Origin: Streptomyces sp. SID13726
Lineage (GTDB): Bacteria; Actinomycetota; Actinomycetes; Streptomycetales; Streptomycetaceae
Direction: 5' to 3'
Length of the DNA stretch: 64,000 nt
Assembly: GCF_010548375.1 (NCBI RefSeq)
Contig: NZ_JAAGLY010000015.1
Coordinates: 62,001 to 126,000, forward strand
Positions 16,473-25,828 of this stretch are shown one piece after another. The position numbers and the translations under genes were made by a program. The notes beneath the pieces are model-generated. The model was given only the letters and a program-made list of their open reading frames with translations. It searched no databases and had not been told where the DNA came from. Each line of letters begins with the position of its first letter. The first letter of the stretch is position 1.

Positions 16473-17371
16473 CAACCACTGACACGCCGCCCAAGGCCGC
16501 CGCCGGTTCCGGCCGGGTCCCTTCCAGGAAGCGGTCCGGCAGCGCGGGCAGCGGCGGGCTCCGGCGGGCGGTGCCCGCCACGACCCTGCTGTGGATCCTG
16601 GCCTTCCTCTACGGGCTGCCGGTGCTGTGGTTCATCCTCAGCTCCTTCAAACCGGCCGGAGACCTGTTCTCCGTTCCGCTGACGCTGCTCCCGCACAACC
16701 CCACCCTCTCGGGTTACAAGGCGGCCTGGGACAGCGCCAACTTCGCCCAGTACTTCATCAACACGGCCATCGTGTGCGTGATCACGACGTTCCTCACGGT
16801 GGGCGTCAGCTGCTGCACCGGGTACGCGCTGGCCAAGTACGACAACAAGTGGCTCAAGGTGTTCTTCATGTGCATCCTGGCCACCACGATGCTGCCGTCC
16901 GAGGTCATGCTGGCCCCGGAGTTCCTGGTGGTCCGCAACCTCGGCCTCTACAACTCCTTCGCCGGCATCATCCTCCCGGCCGTGCTCACCGCGACCGGAT
17001 GCTTCATGTTCCGCCAGTTCTTCCTGACGGTCCCCGACGAACTCATCGAGGCCGCACGCATCGACGGCGCCCGCGAACTGTCGATCTTCCTGCGGATCAT
17101 GGTGCCGATCTCCCGGCCCATCATGCTGACCCTCGCCATCCTGTCGTTCCAGTGGCGCTGGAACGACTACATCTGGCCGCTGCTGATGCTCAACGACCCC
17201 AACAAGTTCACCGTGCAGATCGGCATCCAGAGCCTGGTCGGCGCGCAGAACATCAACTGGTCGGTGCTGCTGGGCGGTTCGGTCATCTCCATGATCCCGC
17301 TGATCGCCGTCTTCCTGGTGTTCCAGCGTTACGTCATGAACGCCGACATCAACGCCGGACTGAAGGACTGA
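16469..17371 (+). CDS. Sugar ABC transporter permease (MalG-like)
   Basis: 300 residues. A ~30-residue Ser/Gly/Arg-rich tail precedes six predicted spans (LLWILAFLYGLPVLWFILSS first), with the CUT1 second-permease motif IEAARIDGARELSIFLRIMV. The C-terminus VMNADINAGLKD is characteristic of MalG-type subunits. It starts inside the upstream stop (ATGA) and the next gene begins 10 bp downstream, so operon structure is clear. Confidence 0.92.
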   Translation: MTTTDTPPKAAAGSGRVPSRKRSGSAGSGGLRRAVPATTLLWILAFLYGLPVLWFILSSFKPAGDLFSVPLTLLPHNPTLSGYKAAWDSANFAQYFINTAIVCVITTFLTVGVSCCTGYALAKYDNKWLKVFFMCILATTMLPSEVMLAPEFLVVRNLGLYNSFAGIILPAVLTATGCFMFRQFFLTVPDELIEAARIDGARELSIFLRIMVPISRPIMLTLAILSFQWRWNDYIWPLLMLNDPNKFTVQIGIQSLVGAQNINWSVLLGGSVISMIPLIAVFLVFQRYVMNADINAGLKD

Positions 17372-17381
17372 GGGACCGACC

Positions 17382-19100
17382 TTGTCCACCCCGCTCGACC
17401 ACGAGTTCGTCCGGTCGGTGGCCCGTGCCGCCGACCGGACGGCCGTCCCGCTGGCGGACGGCCCGGACACGGACCCCGCCGGTGTGACCCACCGCGTTCT
17501 GGCACGGCGGGTGAAGACACTGGTCGCCGCGTACCGGTCCCCGGACTCGGTCCTGCACGGCAGTGAACGGGCCGTCGCCGCCGCGACGAGTCACGTCCGT
17601 GCCCTGCGGGCCGCGCAGACCTCCACCGGGCTCTTCGCCGGCGGCGACAACGTCCAGTCGCCGCCGGACTCCGGGTTCACCGTCAACGACGTGTGCGACG
17701 CGCACGTCCTCGCGGCGGGCGCGGGACCGGAACTGCGGGACGTCACGGCGGCGCTCGCGGAGATCGCGGGCGCCGCCTCCGGCGCTCTCCTGACCGGTGG
17801 GATCCACACCCCGAACCACCGCTGGGAGCTGTCCGCGGCCCTGGCCCGCCTGCACCGCTCCTTCCCCGACGGCCGACTGCTCGACCGCGTCGAGGAGTGG
17901 CTCTCCGAGGGCGTCGACATCGACGCGGAGGGCCTGTACTCGGAGCGCAGCGCCGTCTACGCGTCCCACGTGTCCAACCCCTCGCTGCTCCTGCTGGCCG
18001 ATGTGCTCGGCCGCCCCGACCTGCGGGACGCCGTCGAACGCAACCTCACCGCCACCCTGGACCTGATCAGGCCGGACGGCACGGTGGAAACCGTCCACTC
18101 ACGACGCCAGGACCAGCGGCACCCGTTCCCGCTGGCGCCCTACCTGCCGCACTACCGGCTGCTCGCGATCCGCACCGGCCGGGGCGACCTCAGCCGCGCC
18201 GCCCGGCTCGCGGCAGCCGGTGGCATCGACGACGCCGACCTGCTCGCCGAGACCCTCCTCACCCCGGACCTGTGCCGCGAACTGCCCGCACCGGACGAGG
18301 AGACACTGCCCCGGGACCGGTACTTCGGCACCGCGCGCCTCGCCTCGCGGGCCTCGGCCACCACGCACACGGTCGTGTACGGCGGCTCCGACGTGCCCGA
18401 ACACCGGCGCATCCGCTCGGGTCTCGCCTGCAACCCCACTTTCCTGCGCCTGTTCGCGGGCGACGCCGTCCTCGACGCGGTCCGCCTCTCCCGGGACTTC
18501 TTCGACCTGGGCCCCTTCCGTGCCGCCGAGACCCACCGGCTCGCCGACAGCCGCTACCGGCTCACCGAAACCCTCACGGCCGCCTACTACCAGCCGCTCC
18601 CGCCGGACCGCCGACGCGGCGACGGCGCCTACCGGCTCGCGGACGAGGGCCGCTTCTCGGCCGCGATGGCCTTCGCGGAACGCCCGCGCGACGAGGTCTC
18701 GCACACCACCCACGTCGAGGTGGACCTCCGGGACGACGGCGCCGACCTGCGCATCGACATCAGTGGACCACGCGTGCCCTGGGCGCTCGAACTCACCTTC
18801 AGACCGGGCGGGGTGACACAGGGCGCCGAACCGCTCGGCGACGGACGCTGGTGCCTGACGGCCGGGCCGGTGACCTACCGCGTCGGCGACGACGAGATCC
18901 GGGTCGAGGCCGTCGTGGAGGCGGGCGAACCCCTCGCCGGGCCGGACCGTAGCGACGTACTGCGGTACGACCCGGGCCAGGACTACACCGTGGCGGGCGG
19001 CACCGACGCGACCACCGGCAACCGCGTCTACCTCGCCGGCCAGGGCCCGCAGACCCTGACCGTCGCCCTGCGAGCCCGACGGACCGCGGCAGCGACGTGA
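17382..19100 (+). CDS. Unrecognised enzyme, predicted toroid-fold polysaccharide-degrading (heparinase-like) protein
   Basis: 572 residues, no signal peptide, so cytoplasmic. I cannot assign a named family. The first ~300 residues look like an (alpha/alpha) toroid (TSTGLFAGGDNVQSPPDSGF, GGIHTPNHRWELSAAL, YSERSAVYASHVSNPSLLLL) and the last ~200 residues look like a beta-sandwich (VEVDLRDDGADLRIDISG, LELTFRPGGVTQGAEPLG). This two-part build and the PNHRW segment resemble heparinase II/III-type lyases and related uronide-acting enzymes. TTG 17382 follows GAGGGA at 17370 and is the best start. Position in the ABC operon suggests it acts on the imported oligosaccharide. Confidence 0.6.
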   Translation: MSTPLDHEFVRSVARAADRTAVPLADGPDTDPAGVTHRVLARRVKTLVAAYRSPDSVLHGSERAVAAATSHVRALRAAQTSTGLFAGGDNVQSPPDSGFTVNDVCDAHVLAAGAGPELRDVTAALAEIAGAASGALLTGGIHTPNHRWELSAALARLHRSFPDGRLLDRVEEWLSEGVDIDAEGLYSERSAVYASHVSNPSLLLLADVLGRPDLRDAVERNLTATLDLIRPDGTVETVHSRRQDQRHPFPLAPYLPHYRLLAIRTGRGDLSRAARLAAAGGIDDADLLAETLLTPDLCRELPAPDEETLPRDRYFGTARLASRASATTHTVVYGGSDVPEHRRIRSGLACNPTFLRLFAGDAVLDAVRLSRDFFDLGPFRAAETHRLADSRYRLTETLTAAYYQPLPPDRRRGDGAYRLADEGRFSAAMAFAERPRDEVSHTTHVEVDLRDDGADLRIDISGPRVPWALELTFRPGGVTQGAEPLGDGRWCLTAGPVTYRVGDDEIRVEAVVEAGEPLAGPDRSDVLRYDPGQDYTVAGGTDATTGNRVYLAGQGPQTLTVALRARRTAAAT

Positions 19101-19456
19101 CCCCGACACGCCGTGGGCCCTCCGGCCCGCACCAGCCGCGCGGCCTCGGCGCGCCGTGTGCCCTCGGCTGGCACCAGCCCTACGACCTCGACGCGCCGTG
19201 TGCCCACCAGCCCGCGGCCTCGACGCACCGCGTGCCCTCCGGCCTGCACCAGCTGTGCGGCCTCGGCGCGCCGTGTGCCCACGGCTGGCACCAGCCCTAC
19301 GACCTCGGCGCGCCGCGTGCCCACCAGCCCGCGACCCCGACGCACCGCGTGCCCACCGGCCCCCACCAGCCGCGCGACCTCGACCCACCCCGCGCCCGCG
19401 CCCGTCGAGTGACCCCGAAGAACCACGCCATGGCCACCCCAGGCATGAAGGGTTGA
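19097..19456 (+). CDS. Repeat-built small protein of unknown function (candidate)
   Basis: The 119-codon frame begins at a GTG overlapping the upstream stop (GTGA) and ends 5 bp before the next gene start. About 91% of its codons end in G or C, as expected for a streptomycete gene. It contains two 39-residue repeats plus a partial one, rich in Pro, His, Gln, Ala and Cys; conserved blocks are GAPCA, GWHQPYDL, AHQPA and HRVP. There is no signal peptide or membrane span. No family is recognised. It could be a real small protein, or the remnant of a duplicated gene end acting only as a translational bridge. Confidence 0.45.
   Translation: MTPTRRGPSGPHQPRGLGAPCALGWHQPYDLDAPCAHQPAASTHRVPSGLHQLCGLGAPCAHGWHQPYDLGAPRAHQPATPTHRVPTGPHQPRDLDPPRARARRVTPKNHAMATPGMKG
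19101..19412. repeat. Imperfect tandem repeat, 117-bp superunit
   Basis: Shorter blocks of ~42, 32 and 43 bp, each starting CCTCGNCGC(G/A)CCG, alternate to give a 117-bp (39-codon) superunit. Copies begin near 19144 and 19261, with partial copies before and after. The block order is the same in both full copies, and the period is an exact multiple of three. Confidence 0.8.
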
Positions 19457-19461
19457 TCCCC

Positions 19462-21339
19462 GTGCACCACCCCACCCCGTCCGTGCACCACACGCCCGAC
19501 CCCGTGCATCTCCCGCGCCAGCTCCGCCCGCTGCACGACCTGCCCGACACTCCGGAGGCCTACGACGCCGTCCTCGCCGACGTCACCGAGCAGGCCCTCG
19601 CCCGGCTGACGCCCGAGGGGAGCCTCGAACACCCCGACTGTGTCGACGACATCGGCGACACCTCCCTCGGCATCACCTCCCTGCTGGCCTTCGCCTGGCA
19701 GCGGAGCAAGGACCCGCGGCTGCCCGAGGCCGTCGCCCGCAGCCTCGCCTTCCATCTGCGCGAGCGGGTGTACACCGACGACAACCCGGGCTACCCGAAC
19801 CTCACGGCGCGCGACTCCGGTCTGCCGTACGCCCGTTACACCCTGGCGGCGGGCGCGCACCCCATCGGGGACTGGCCGAGCACGGTGTGGGCGCTGCTCC
19901 AGGCGGTGAACATCCTCGACACCGCGGACGGTCTGGTCGAGGACGGGCAGCGCGCCGAACTCCTCGACGTGGCCCGCGGATACTGGCGCTGGCTGACCGA
20001 GGCGACCTTCTTCAACCCGCAGGAGGCCGGCAACCAGGCCATCGGCTGCGTGGTCGGCGGACTGATGCTGGCTGCCCATCTGCCGGGCCCGGAGGCGGAA
20101 CCGGTCCGCGCGCGGGCGATCCAGCTGTACAAAGAGAAGATCCGTGCCCACCGGGTCACCGACCGCGGCGCGGCCCTGCCGCCCGAGCACGGCGGCGCCT
20201 ACGACAACAACTACGGCCCGATCTCCCTGTCCTTCCTCGCCCAGGCGCACCGGATCAGCGGCGCGGAGATCTTCGCCGAGGACGGCGACACCCTGGCCCG
20301 CTACATCGACGCCCGCCTCACCAACGGCGGCTTCGACAACGGCGGCCCCCGCTACAGCGAGCAGCACTCCGCCTTCGAGTCGGTCCTCGGACTGCGCTAC
20401 TTCGGCGCCCGGATCGGCGCCGACCTCGGCCGCTACCGGGGCGACACCAACTGGGGCCGGCACGCGGTCAAGGCGGACGGGGGAGTGGACGGCCACTTCG
20501 CCTGGATGCTGGTCTGGCAGATCCAGGACACCACGCCCTGGCACCGGGAGCCGTCCGCGGCCACCGCACGCCACCAACTGCGCGCGGGCACGGTCTCGGT
20601 GGCCTTCGACTCCCGGCTGACCCCGGCGGTCGTCGAGGCGGGCGGCACCTACTACCTGCCCGCCGCCGTCAACCGCCAGCACGGCTTCGGCCCCGTCGTC
20701 GACGGCTTCCTGCTGTGCCGCCCCATGGGCGAGGTCCGGGTCCGGGACGTACGCGCCGACGGCCTCACCGCCAAGCTCGTCACCAAGCCGGTCGTCGGCC
20801 GCGACCACGTCCTGCGCCACCTCCAGTTCCTGTACGTCACCGACGGCACGACCCTGTGGACCACCGTGAGCGTGGAACGCCTCCCCGGCACGCCCTACCT
20901 GCTGGCCGGGCTGCCGTACGCCGAGGACGACGGCGACCGGGTGCGCCGCACGGCCGAGGGCGAGGTGACCTCCGTGGGCGCCCTGCGGCTCACGCACCCC
21001 GAGGCGACGGGCGCCGACCACTTCGACGCCCGTTCGGAGACCACCCAGGAGCTGGCCGCCTTCGCGCTGGCCGCCGACCCGCGCGGCTACGGCAACCCCG
21101 ACGAGGGCTGGCGCCACCTGGTCGGTTCCACGGCCCTGGAGGCGGACCCCGCCCCGGACGCCCCGGACGACCTGCACGCCTTCGCCGTCCGCTACGGCCC
21201 CGGCGGAGCCCCTCTCACGGCGTCCTTCGTACGCGACGGCGCCGGACTGACGGTCCGCACCGAGGCGTTCACGGCGAGGCTCGGCGACCCGGCGGGCGAC
21301 GCGCACGGCGAGCCGGAACTGACGCTGTCGGCCTGCTGA
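19462..21339 (+). CDS. Unrecognised enzyme, predicted toroid-fold polysaccharide lyase/hydrolase
   Basis: 625 residues without signal peptide. I do not recognise a named family. The N-terminal ~370 residues are helical with toroid-like motifs (GDTSLGITSLLAFAWQRSKD, FFNPQEAGNQAIGCVVGGLM, EHGGAYDNNYGPISLSFL, DNGGPRYSEQHSAFESVLG). The C-terminal half is beta-rich (AGTVSVAFDSRLTPAVVEAG, GTTLWTTVSVERLPGTPYLL). Conserved Asn/Tyr/His clusters suggest catalysis on a polysaccharide or unsaturated oligosaccharide. GTG 19462 is chosen because AAGGG lies ~9 bp upstream and the family-like sequence starts soon after. Last gene of the ABC operon; it ends 4 bp from the convergent kinase gene. Confidence 0.6.
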   Translation: MHHPTPSVHHTPDPVHLPRQLRPLHDLPDTPEAYDAVLADVTEQALARLTPEGSLEHPDCVDDIGDTSLGITSLLAFAWQRSKDPRLPEAVARSLAFHLRERVYTDDNPGYPNLTARDSGLPYARYTLAAGAHPIGDWPSTVWALLQAVNILDTADGLVEDGQRAELLDVARGYWRWLTEATFFNPQEAGNQAIGCVVGGLMLAAHLPGPEAEPVRARAIQLYKEKIRAHRVTDRGAALPPEHGGAYDNNYGPISLSFLAQAHRISGAEIFAEDGDTLARYIDARLTNGGFDNGGPRYSEQHSAFESVLGLRYFGARIGADLGRYRGDTNWGRHAVKADGGVDGHFAWMLVWQIQDTTPWHREPSAATARHQLRAGTVSVAFDSRLTPAVVEAGGTYYLPAAVNRQHGFGPVVDGFLLCRPMGEVRVRDVRADGLTAKLVTKPVVGRDHVLRHLQFLYVTDGTTLWTTVSVERLPGTPYLLAGLPYAEDDGDRVRRTAEGEVTSVGALRLTHPEATGADHFDARSETTQELAAFALAADPRGYGNPDEGWRHLVGSTALEADPAPDAPDDLHAFAVRYGPGGAPLTASFVRDGAGLTVRTEAFTARLGDPAGDAHGEPELTLSAC

Positions 21340-21343
21340 GGGT

Positions 21344-21973
21344 TCACACGAGGACGGTCGCCGGCACCACGAGATCCGCCCGGTCCCGGGTCGCCGCGAC
21401 CAGCTCCGCGTTGGCCTGGTCCGAGCGCAGCACCCAGGCCACGGCGTCCTCGTGGGACTTGCCGAACTCCTCGTGCCGGGCGATCAGCCGACGCAGCCGT
21501 TCGTCCTCGTCCGGCGCGCAGAACCACACCTCGTCCAGCTGCGACCGGACCCGGGGCCACAGCAGCAGGTAGTTCCCCTCGGTGACGACGAGACGGGCGG
21601 TCGGGAGCACCGGGACCGCCCCGGCGACGGGCTGTTCCAGGACCCGTTCGAAGCCCGGCGCGTACACGACGTCGTCCGTCTCCTCGCGCAGCCGCTTCAG
21701 CAGCGCCGCGTACCCGGCCGCGTCGAAGGTCTCCGGCGCCCCCTTGCGGTCGCGCAGACCGAGCCGGTCCAGCTCCACGTCGGCCAGGTGGAAGCCGTCC
21801 ATGGGGACGTGCGCCACCCAGGGTTCGCCCGGGCCGTTCAGCGCCCGTACCAGCCGCTCCGCGAGGGTCGTCTTGCCCGCCCCGGGGGAGCCGGCGAGAC
21901 CGAGCACGGCCCGCCCGTCGGGCGCGGCGAGCGAGCGCGCGCGGGTCACGAGGTCGTCGAAGGTCAGCGGCAC
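21344..21973 (-). CDS. P-loop nucleoside/sugar kinase-like protein
   Basis: 209 residues. The Walker A motif GLAGSPGAGKTTLAERLVRA and the following HVPMDGFHLADVELDRLGLRD place it in the uridine kinase/pantothenate kinase-like group (FrcK or YFH7-type). Later elements are APGFERVLEQPVAGAVPVLP and VVTEGNYLLLWPRVR (Walker B-like). Annotated relatives are usually called nucleoside or nucleotide kinases; some phosphorylate fructose. It is convergent with the operon above, and the true substrate is unknown. Confidence 0.8.
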   Translation of the reverse strand: MPLTFDDLVTRARSLAAPDGRAVLGLAGSPGAGKTTLAERLVRALNGPGEPWVAHVPMDGFHLADVELDRLGLRDRKGAPETFDAAGYAALLKRLREETDDVVYAPGFERVLEQPVAGAVPVLPTARLVVTEGNYLLLWPRVRSQLDEVWFCAPDEDERLRRLIARHEEFGKSHEDAVAWVLRSDQANAELVAATRDRADLVVPATVLV

Positions 21974-22050
21974 ACGCCGAGTGTGTCATTCGTGGACTTC
22001 AGGTCGGCCAGGCACCCTGGATGCGGAAGGGGGAGAAAGGAGGGCACGCC

Positions 22051-22461
22051 GTGTCCCACGACTCCGACGCGTCCGACGAGGCGCAGATCCGCGCCCTCAT
22101 CACGGCGTGGGCCGCCGCCGTCCACCGCGGTGACCTCGCCGGTGTGATCGCCGGCCACGCCCAGGACATCGTGATGTTCGACGTGCCGCCGCCCCACCAC
22201 GGCATCCGGGGCCTCGCCGCCTACCGCGCGGCCTGGCCGCCCTTCTTCGCCTGGCAGGCCCAGGGCGCCTGCTTCGACATCGAGACCCTCCACATCACCG
22301 CCGGCACCGACGTCGCCTACGCCCACGCCCTGCTGCGCTGCGCCACCCCGGAGGAGCTCGCCGCCCACCCCGACTTCCGGCTCAGACTCACCTTCGGTCT
22401 GCGCAAGGAGCGCGGCCACTGGCTGGTGGCGCACGAGCACCACTCGTTCCCGCACGACTGA
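22051..22461 (+). CDS. SnoaL-like/NTF2-fold protein
   Basis: 136 residues with an NTF2-like cone fold of the SnoaL/DUF4440 type: EAQIRALITAWAAAVHRGDL, VMFDVPPPHHGIRGLAAYRA, and ending RKERGHWLVAHEHHSFPHD. GTG 22051 is chosen over ATG 22021 because AGGAGG sits 7-8 bp upstream. Such proteins range from polyketide cyclases to uncharacterised small-molecule isomerases. No biosynthetic gene is adjacent, so function is open. The HAD gene starts 34 bp downstream. Confidence 0.8.
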   Translation: MSHDSDASDEAQIRALITAWAAAVHRGDLAGVIAGHAQDIVMFDVPPPHHGIRGLAAYRAAWPPFFAWQAQGACFDIETLHITAGTDVAYAHALLRCATPEELAAHPDFRLRLTFGLRKERGHWLVAHEHHSFPHD

Positions 22462-22495
22462 ATCCACCCGTTGACGACGCGAAAGGCTGGGAACC

Positions 22496-23242
22496 GTGTC
22501 CTGTATGACGGAGCTCGGTCTGCCCGAAGACATCAAGGCCTGCCTCTTCGACCTCGACGGGGTCGTCACCAGGACGGCCGTCGTGCACGCGGCGGCCTGG
22601 AAGGAGATGTTCGACGCCTTCCTGCGCGAGCGGGAGGGCGAACGCTTCCGGCCCTTCACTGACCACGACTACGACGAGTACGTCGACGGCCTGCCACGCG
22701 CCGACGGCGTCCGCGCCTTCCTCGCCTCCCGCGGCATCGACCTGCCCGAGGGAGACGCCGACGACCCACCGGGCGCCGAGACCGTCCACGGCCTCGGCAA
22801 CCGCAAGAACGCCCTCGTCCTGGAGAAGATCCGCACCGACGGCGTCGAGCCCTACGACGACACGCTGGCCTACATCCGCGCCGCCCGCGCCCGGGGCCTG
22901 CGCACCGCGATCGTCTCCTCCAGCGCCAACTGCCGTGACGTGCTGCGCGCCATCGACGCCGAGGACCTCTTCGACGTACGCGTGGACGGAGTGGTCGCCG
23001 CCGAACGGCACCTGCCGGGCAAGCCGCACCCCGACACCTTCCTCGCCGCCGCCCACGACCTGGGCCTGGACGCACCCCGCTCCGCCGTCTTCGAGGACGC
23101 CCTCGCCGGCATGGACGCCGGCCGCGCGGGCGGCTTCGGATACGTCGTGGGCCTCGACCGCGTCGGACAGGCCGACGCCCTGTACGAGCACGGCGCGGAC
23201 ATCGTCGTGAAAGGCCTCGCCGAACTCGGAGGACCCGCGTGA
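22496..23242 (+). CDS. HAD-family beta-phosphoglucomutase-like enzyme
   Basis: 248 residues. The HAD nucleophile motif is CLFDLDGVVTRT (DxD), with motif II IVSSSANC, motif III Lys in LPGKPHPDTFLAA and motif IV VFEDALAGMDA. The cap region (FTDHDYDEYVDGLPRADGVR) matches beta-phosphoglucomutases, which interconvert beta-glucose 1-phosphate and glucose 6-phosphate. Its last codons overlap the ATG of the GH65 phosphorylase by 4 bp, the standard pairing: the phosphorylase releases beta-glucose 1-phosphate and this enzyme channels it to glycolysis. Confidence 0.9.
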   Translation: MSCMTELGLPEDIKACLFDLDGVVTRTAVVHAAAWKEMFDAFLREREGERFRPFTDHDYDEYVDGLPRADGVRAFLASRGIDLPEGDADDPPGAETVHGLGNRKNALVLEKIRTDGVEPYDDTLAYIRAARARGLRTAIVSSSANCRDVLRAIDAEDLFDVRVDGVVAAERHLPGKPHPDTFLAAAHDLGLDAPRSAVFEDALAGMDAGRAGGFGYVVGLDRVGQADALYEHGADIVVKGLAELGGPA

Positions 23243-25593
23243 TCACCCAGCGCTCCTACACCGTCGAGCCCTGGGCGGTCCGCGAGACCTCCCTCAACCT
23301 CGACGTCCTGGCCCAGAGCGAGTCCGTGTTCGCCCTCTCCAACGGCCATGTCGGCTGGCGCGGCAACCTCGACGAGGGCGAGCCGCACGGCCTGCCCGGC
23401 TCCTACCTCAACGGCGTCCACGAACTGCACCCGCTGCCGTACGCCGAGGCGGGCTACGGCTATCCGGAGTCCGGCCAGACCGTCATCGACGTCACCAACG
23501 GCAAGATCGTCCGGCTGCTGGTCGACGACGAGCCCTTCGACCTGCGCTACGGCCGTCTCGTCGGCCACGAACGCATCCTCGACCTGCGCCGGGGCGTCCT
23601 GGAGCGGACCTGCGAGTGGATCTCGCCCGCGGGATCGCGGATCAGGGTGCGTTCGACCCGGCTGGTCTCGCTCACCTAGCGGGCCGTCGCCGCCGTGGCC
23701 TACGAGGTGGAGCCCGTCGACAGCCGGACCCGCGTGGTCATCCAGTCCGAGCTCGTCACCAACGAGAGCCTGCCCGCCCCCAACGGCGACCCGCGCGCAG
23801 CCAAGGCCCTCAAGTCACCCCTGGAGCACGAGGAGGGCTTCGCCGACGGCACCCGGCTGCGGCTCGTGCACCGCACCAGGCAGAGCGGCCTCAGGGTCGC
23901 CGTGGCCGCCGACCATGTGATCGAGGGACCCGAGCGCACCACCACGAGCAGCGAGGAGATGGTCGACCTCGCCCGGCTGACCGTCACCTCCGTCCTGGAG
24001 CCCGGACAGCGGCTGCGGGTGGCGAAGCTGGTCTCCCACGGCTGGTCCGGCGTCCGCTCCCGGCCCGCGATGAGCGACCAGGTCGACGCGGCCCTCGCGG
24101 CCGCCGCCCACAGCGGCTGGGACGGCCTCCTGGACGAACAGCGCGGCTATCTCGACGACTTCTGGGCCCGCGCCGACGTCGAGGTCGACGGCGACGAGGA
24201 GATCCAGCAGGCCGTCCGCTTCGCCCTCTTCCACGTCCTTCAGGCGGGCGCCCGCGCGGAGCAACGGGCCATCCCCGCCAAGGGCCTGACCGGCTCCGGC
24301 TACGACGGACACGCCTTCTGGGACACCGAGACCTTCGTGCTGCCCCTGCTCACCTACACCGAGCCCACCGCCGTCGCCGAGGCCCTGCGCTGGCGCCAGT
24401 CCACACTGACCGCCGCCCGCGAACGCGCCGCCCAGCTCGGCCTGAACGGCGCCGCGTTCCCCTGGCGGACCATCGAGGGCTCCGAAGGCTCCGCCTACTG
24501 GCCCGCCGGCACCGCCGCCTTCCACGTCAACGCGGCCATCGCCGACGCCGTGGTCCGCTACACGGCGGCCACCGGCGACACGGACTTCGAACGCGACACC
24601 GGCGTCGAACTCCTCGTGGAGACGGCCCGCCTGTGGCGCTCGCTCGGCCACCACGACCACCACGGCGTCTTCCACATCGACGGCGTCACCGGACCCGACG
24701 AGTACAGCGCGGTCGCCGACGACAACACGTACACCAACCTCATGGCCCGCGCGAACCTCCTCGCCGCCGCCGACGCCTGCGCCCGCCACCCCGAACAGGC
24801 CGCCGCGCTCGGCGTCGACGACGAGGAGAGCGCCGCCTGGCGGGACGCCGCCGAGGCCGTGCACATCCCCTACAACACCGACCTCGGCGTGCACGAGCAG
24901 CACGCGGGCTTCACCCGCTACCAGCACTGGGACTTCGACGGCACCCGCGCCGACCAGTACCCGCTGATGCTGCACTTCCCCTACTTCGACCTCTACCGCA
25001 AGCAGGTGATCAAACAGGCCGACCTGGTGCTGGCGATGTACCTGTGCAGCGGCTGGTTCGAGGAGTTCCACGACGAGGAGCAGATCGCCCGCAACTTCGC
25101 CTACTACGAGCCACTGACCGTACGGGACTCCTCCCTGTCGGCCTGCGTCCAGGCGGTCGTCGCCGCCCGCGCCGGACACCCGTCGCTCGCCTACGACTAC
25201 ACGGTCGAGGCCGCGCTGATGGACCTCGCCGACCTGGAGGACAACACCCGCGACGGACTCCACATCGCCTCCCTCGCCGGCACCTGGACCGCCCTCGTCG
25301 CCGGTTTCGGCGGACTGCGCCGCGACGGCGACTCCCTGCGCTTCGCACCCCGGCTGCCGGAGCGGTTCAGCCGCCTCGCCTTCAACCTCCAGCTCCTGGG
25401 CCGGTGTCTGCGGGTGGAGATCGGCCCGGACAAGGCGACGTACACCCTGGTCGCCGGCGACCCGCTGACGATCCGCCACTTCGACAGCCCGGTCACGGTG
25501 AACGGCGACGGCTCCGTGGTGCGCGCCGTACCGCCGCCGACGAGCCGCCCGGCCCCGAGCCAGCCCCCGCACCGCCGCCCCAACGCCCGCTGA
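23239..25593 (+). pseudogene. GH65 disaccharide phosphorylase interrupted by in-frame amber codon
   Basis: The 784-codon frame encodes a family 65 enzyme (maltose/trehalose/kojibiose phosphorylase type): N-terminal beta-sandwich (VFALSNGHVGWRGNLDEGEP), toroid with catalytic Glu in DGVTGPDEYSAVADDNTYTN, phosphate-site segment KQVIKQADLVLAMYL and a C-terminal beta cap. TAG at 23677-23679 splits it into a 146-codon piece and a piece readable from GTG 23695, in the same frame with no indel. Replacing TAG by CAG would give SLTQRAVAAV, a smooth family sequence. The C-terminal piece keeps all catalytic residues but lacks much of the N-terminal domain. It could be a recent nonsense mutation, a base-calling error, or a readthrough site. 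Confidence 0.85.
23677..23679 (+). other. In-frame TAG codon inside the GH65 gene
   Basis: The context is CTCACC-TAG-CGGGCC. The flanking frame stays open for 146 codons before and 638 after, with uniform high GC3 on both sides. A single C-to-T transition from CAG (Gln) explains it. Confidence 0.85.
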
Positions 25594-25828
25594 CCCCCAC
25601 TCCGCTCGGCCCAACTCCACCCCGCACCCCTGACCGGTCCGCGTTACTTTGTTCATGTTTCCCTGGCTTGGACGGTGTCCGCGCGGCCCGCGCGGGTGAG
25701 GGGTGGACGATGGCCCACGGCGACGGCGCCCTGCTCGGTGGTGCGCGCGGACGTACGCCGTCGGCGGCACCGGTCGCGGGGGCCGCGAGCGGGAGCGGGC
25801 TCCCGGTGCCGTGCGCGGGCGGGGCCGT

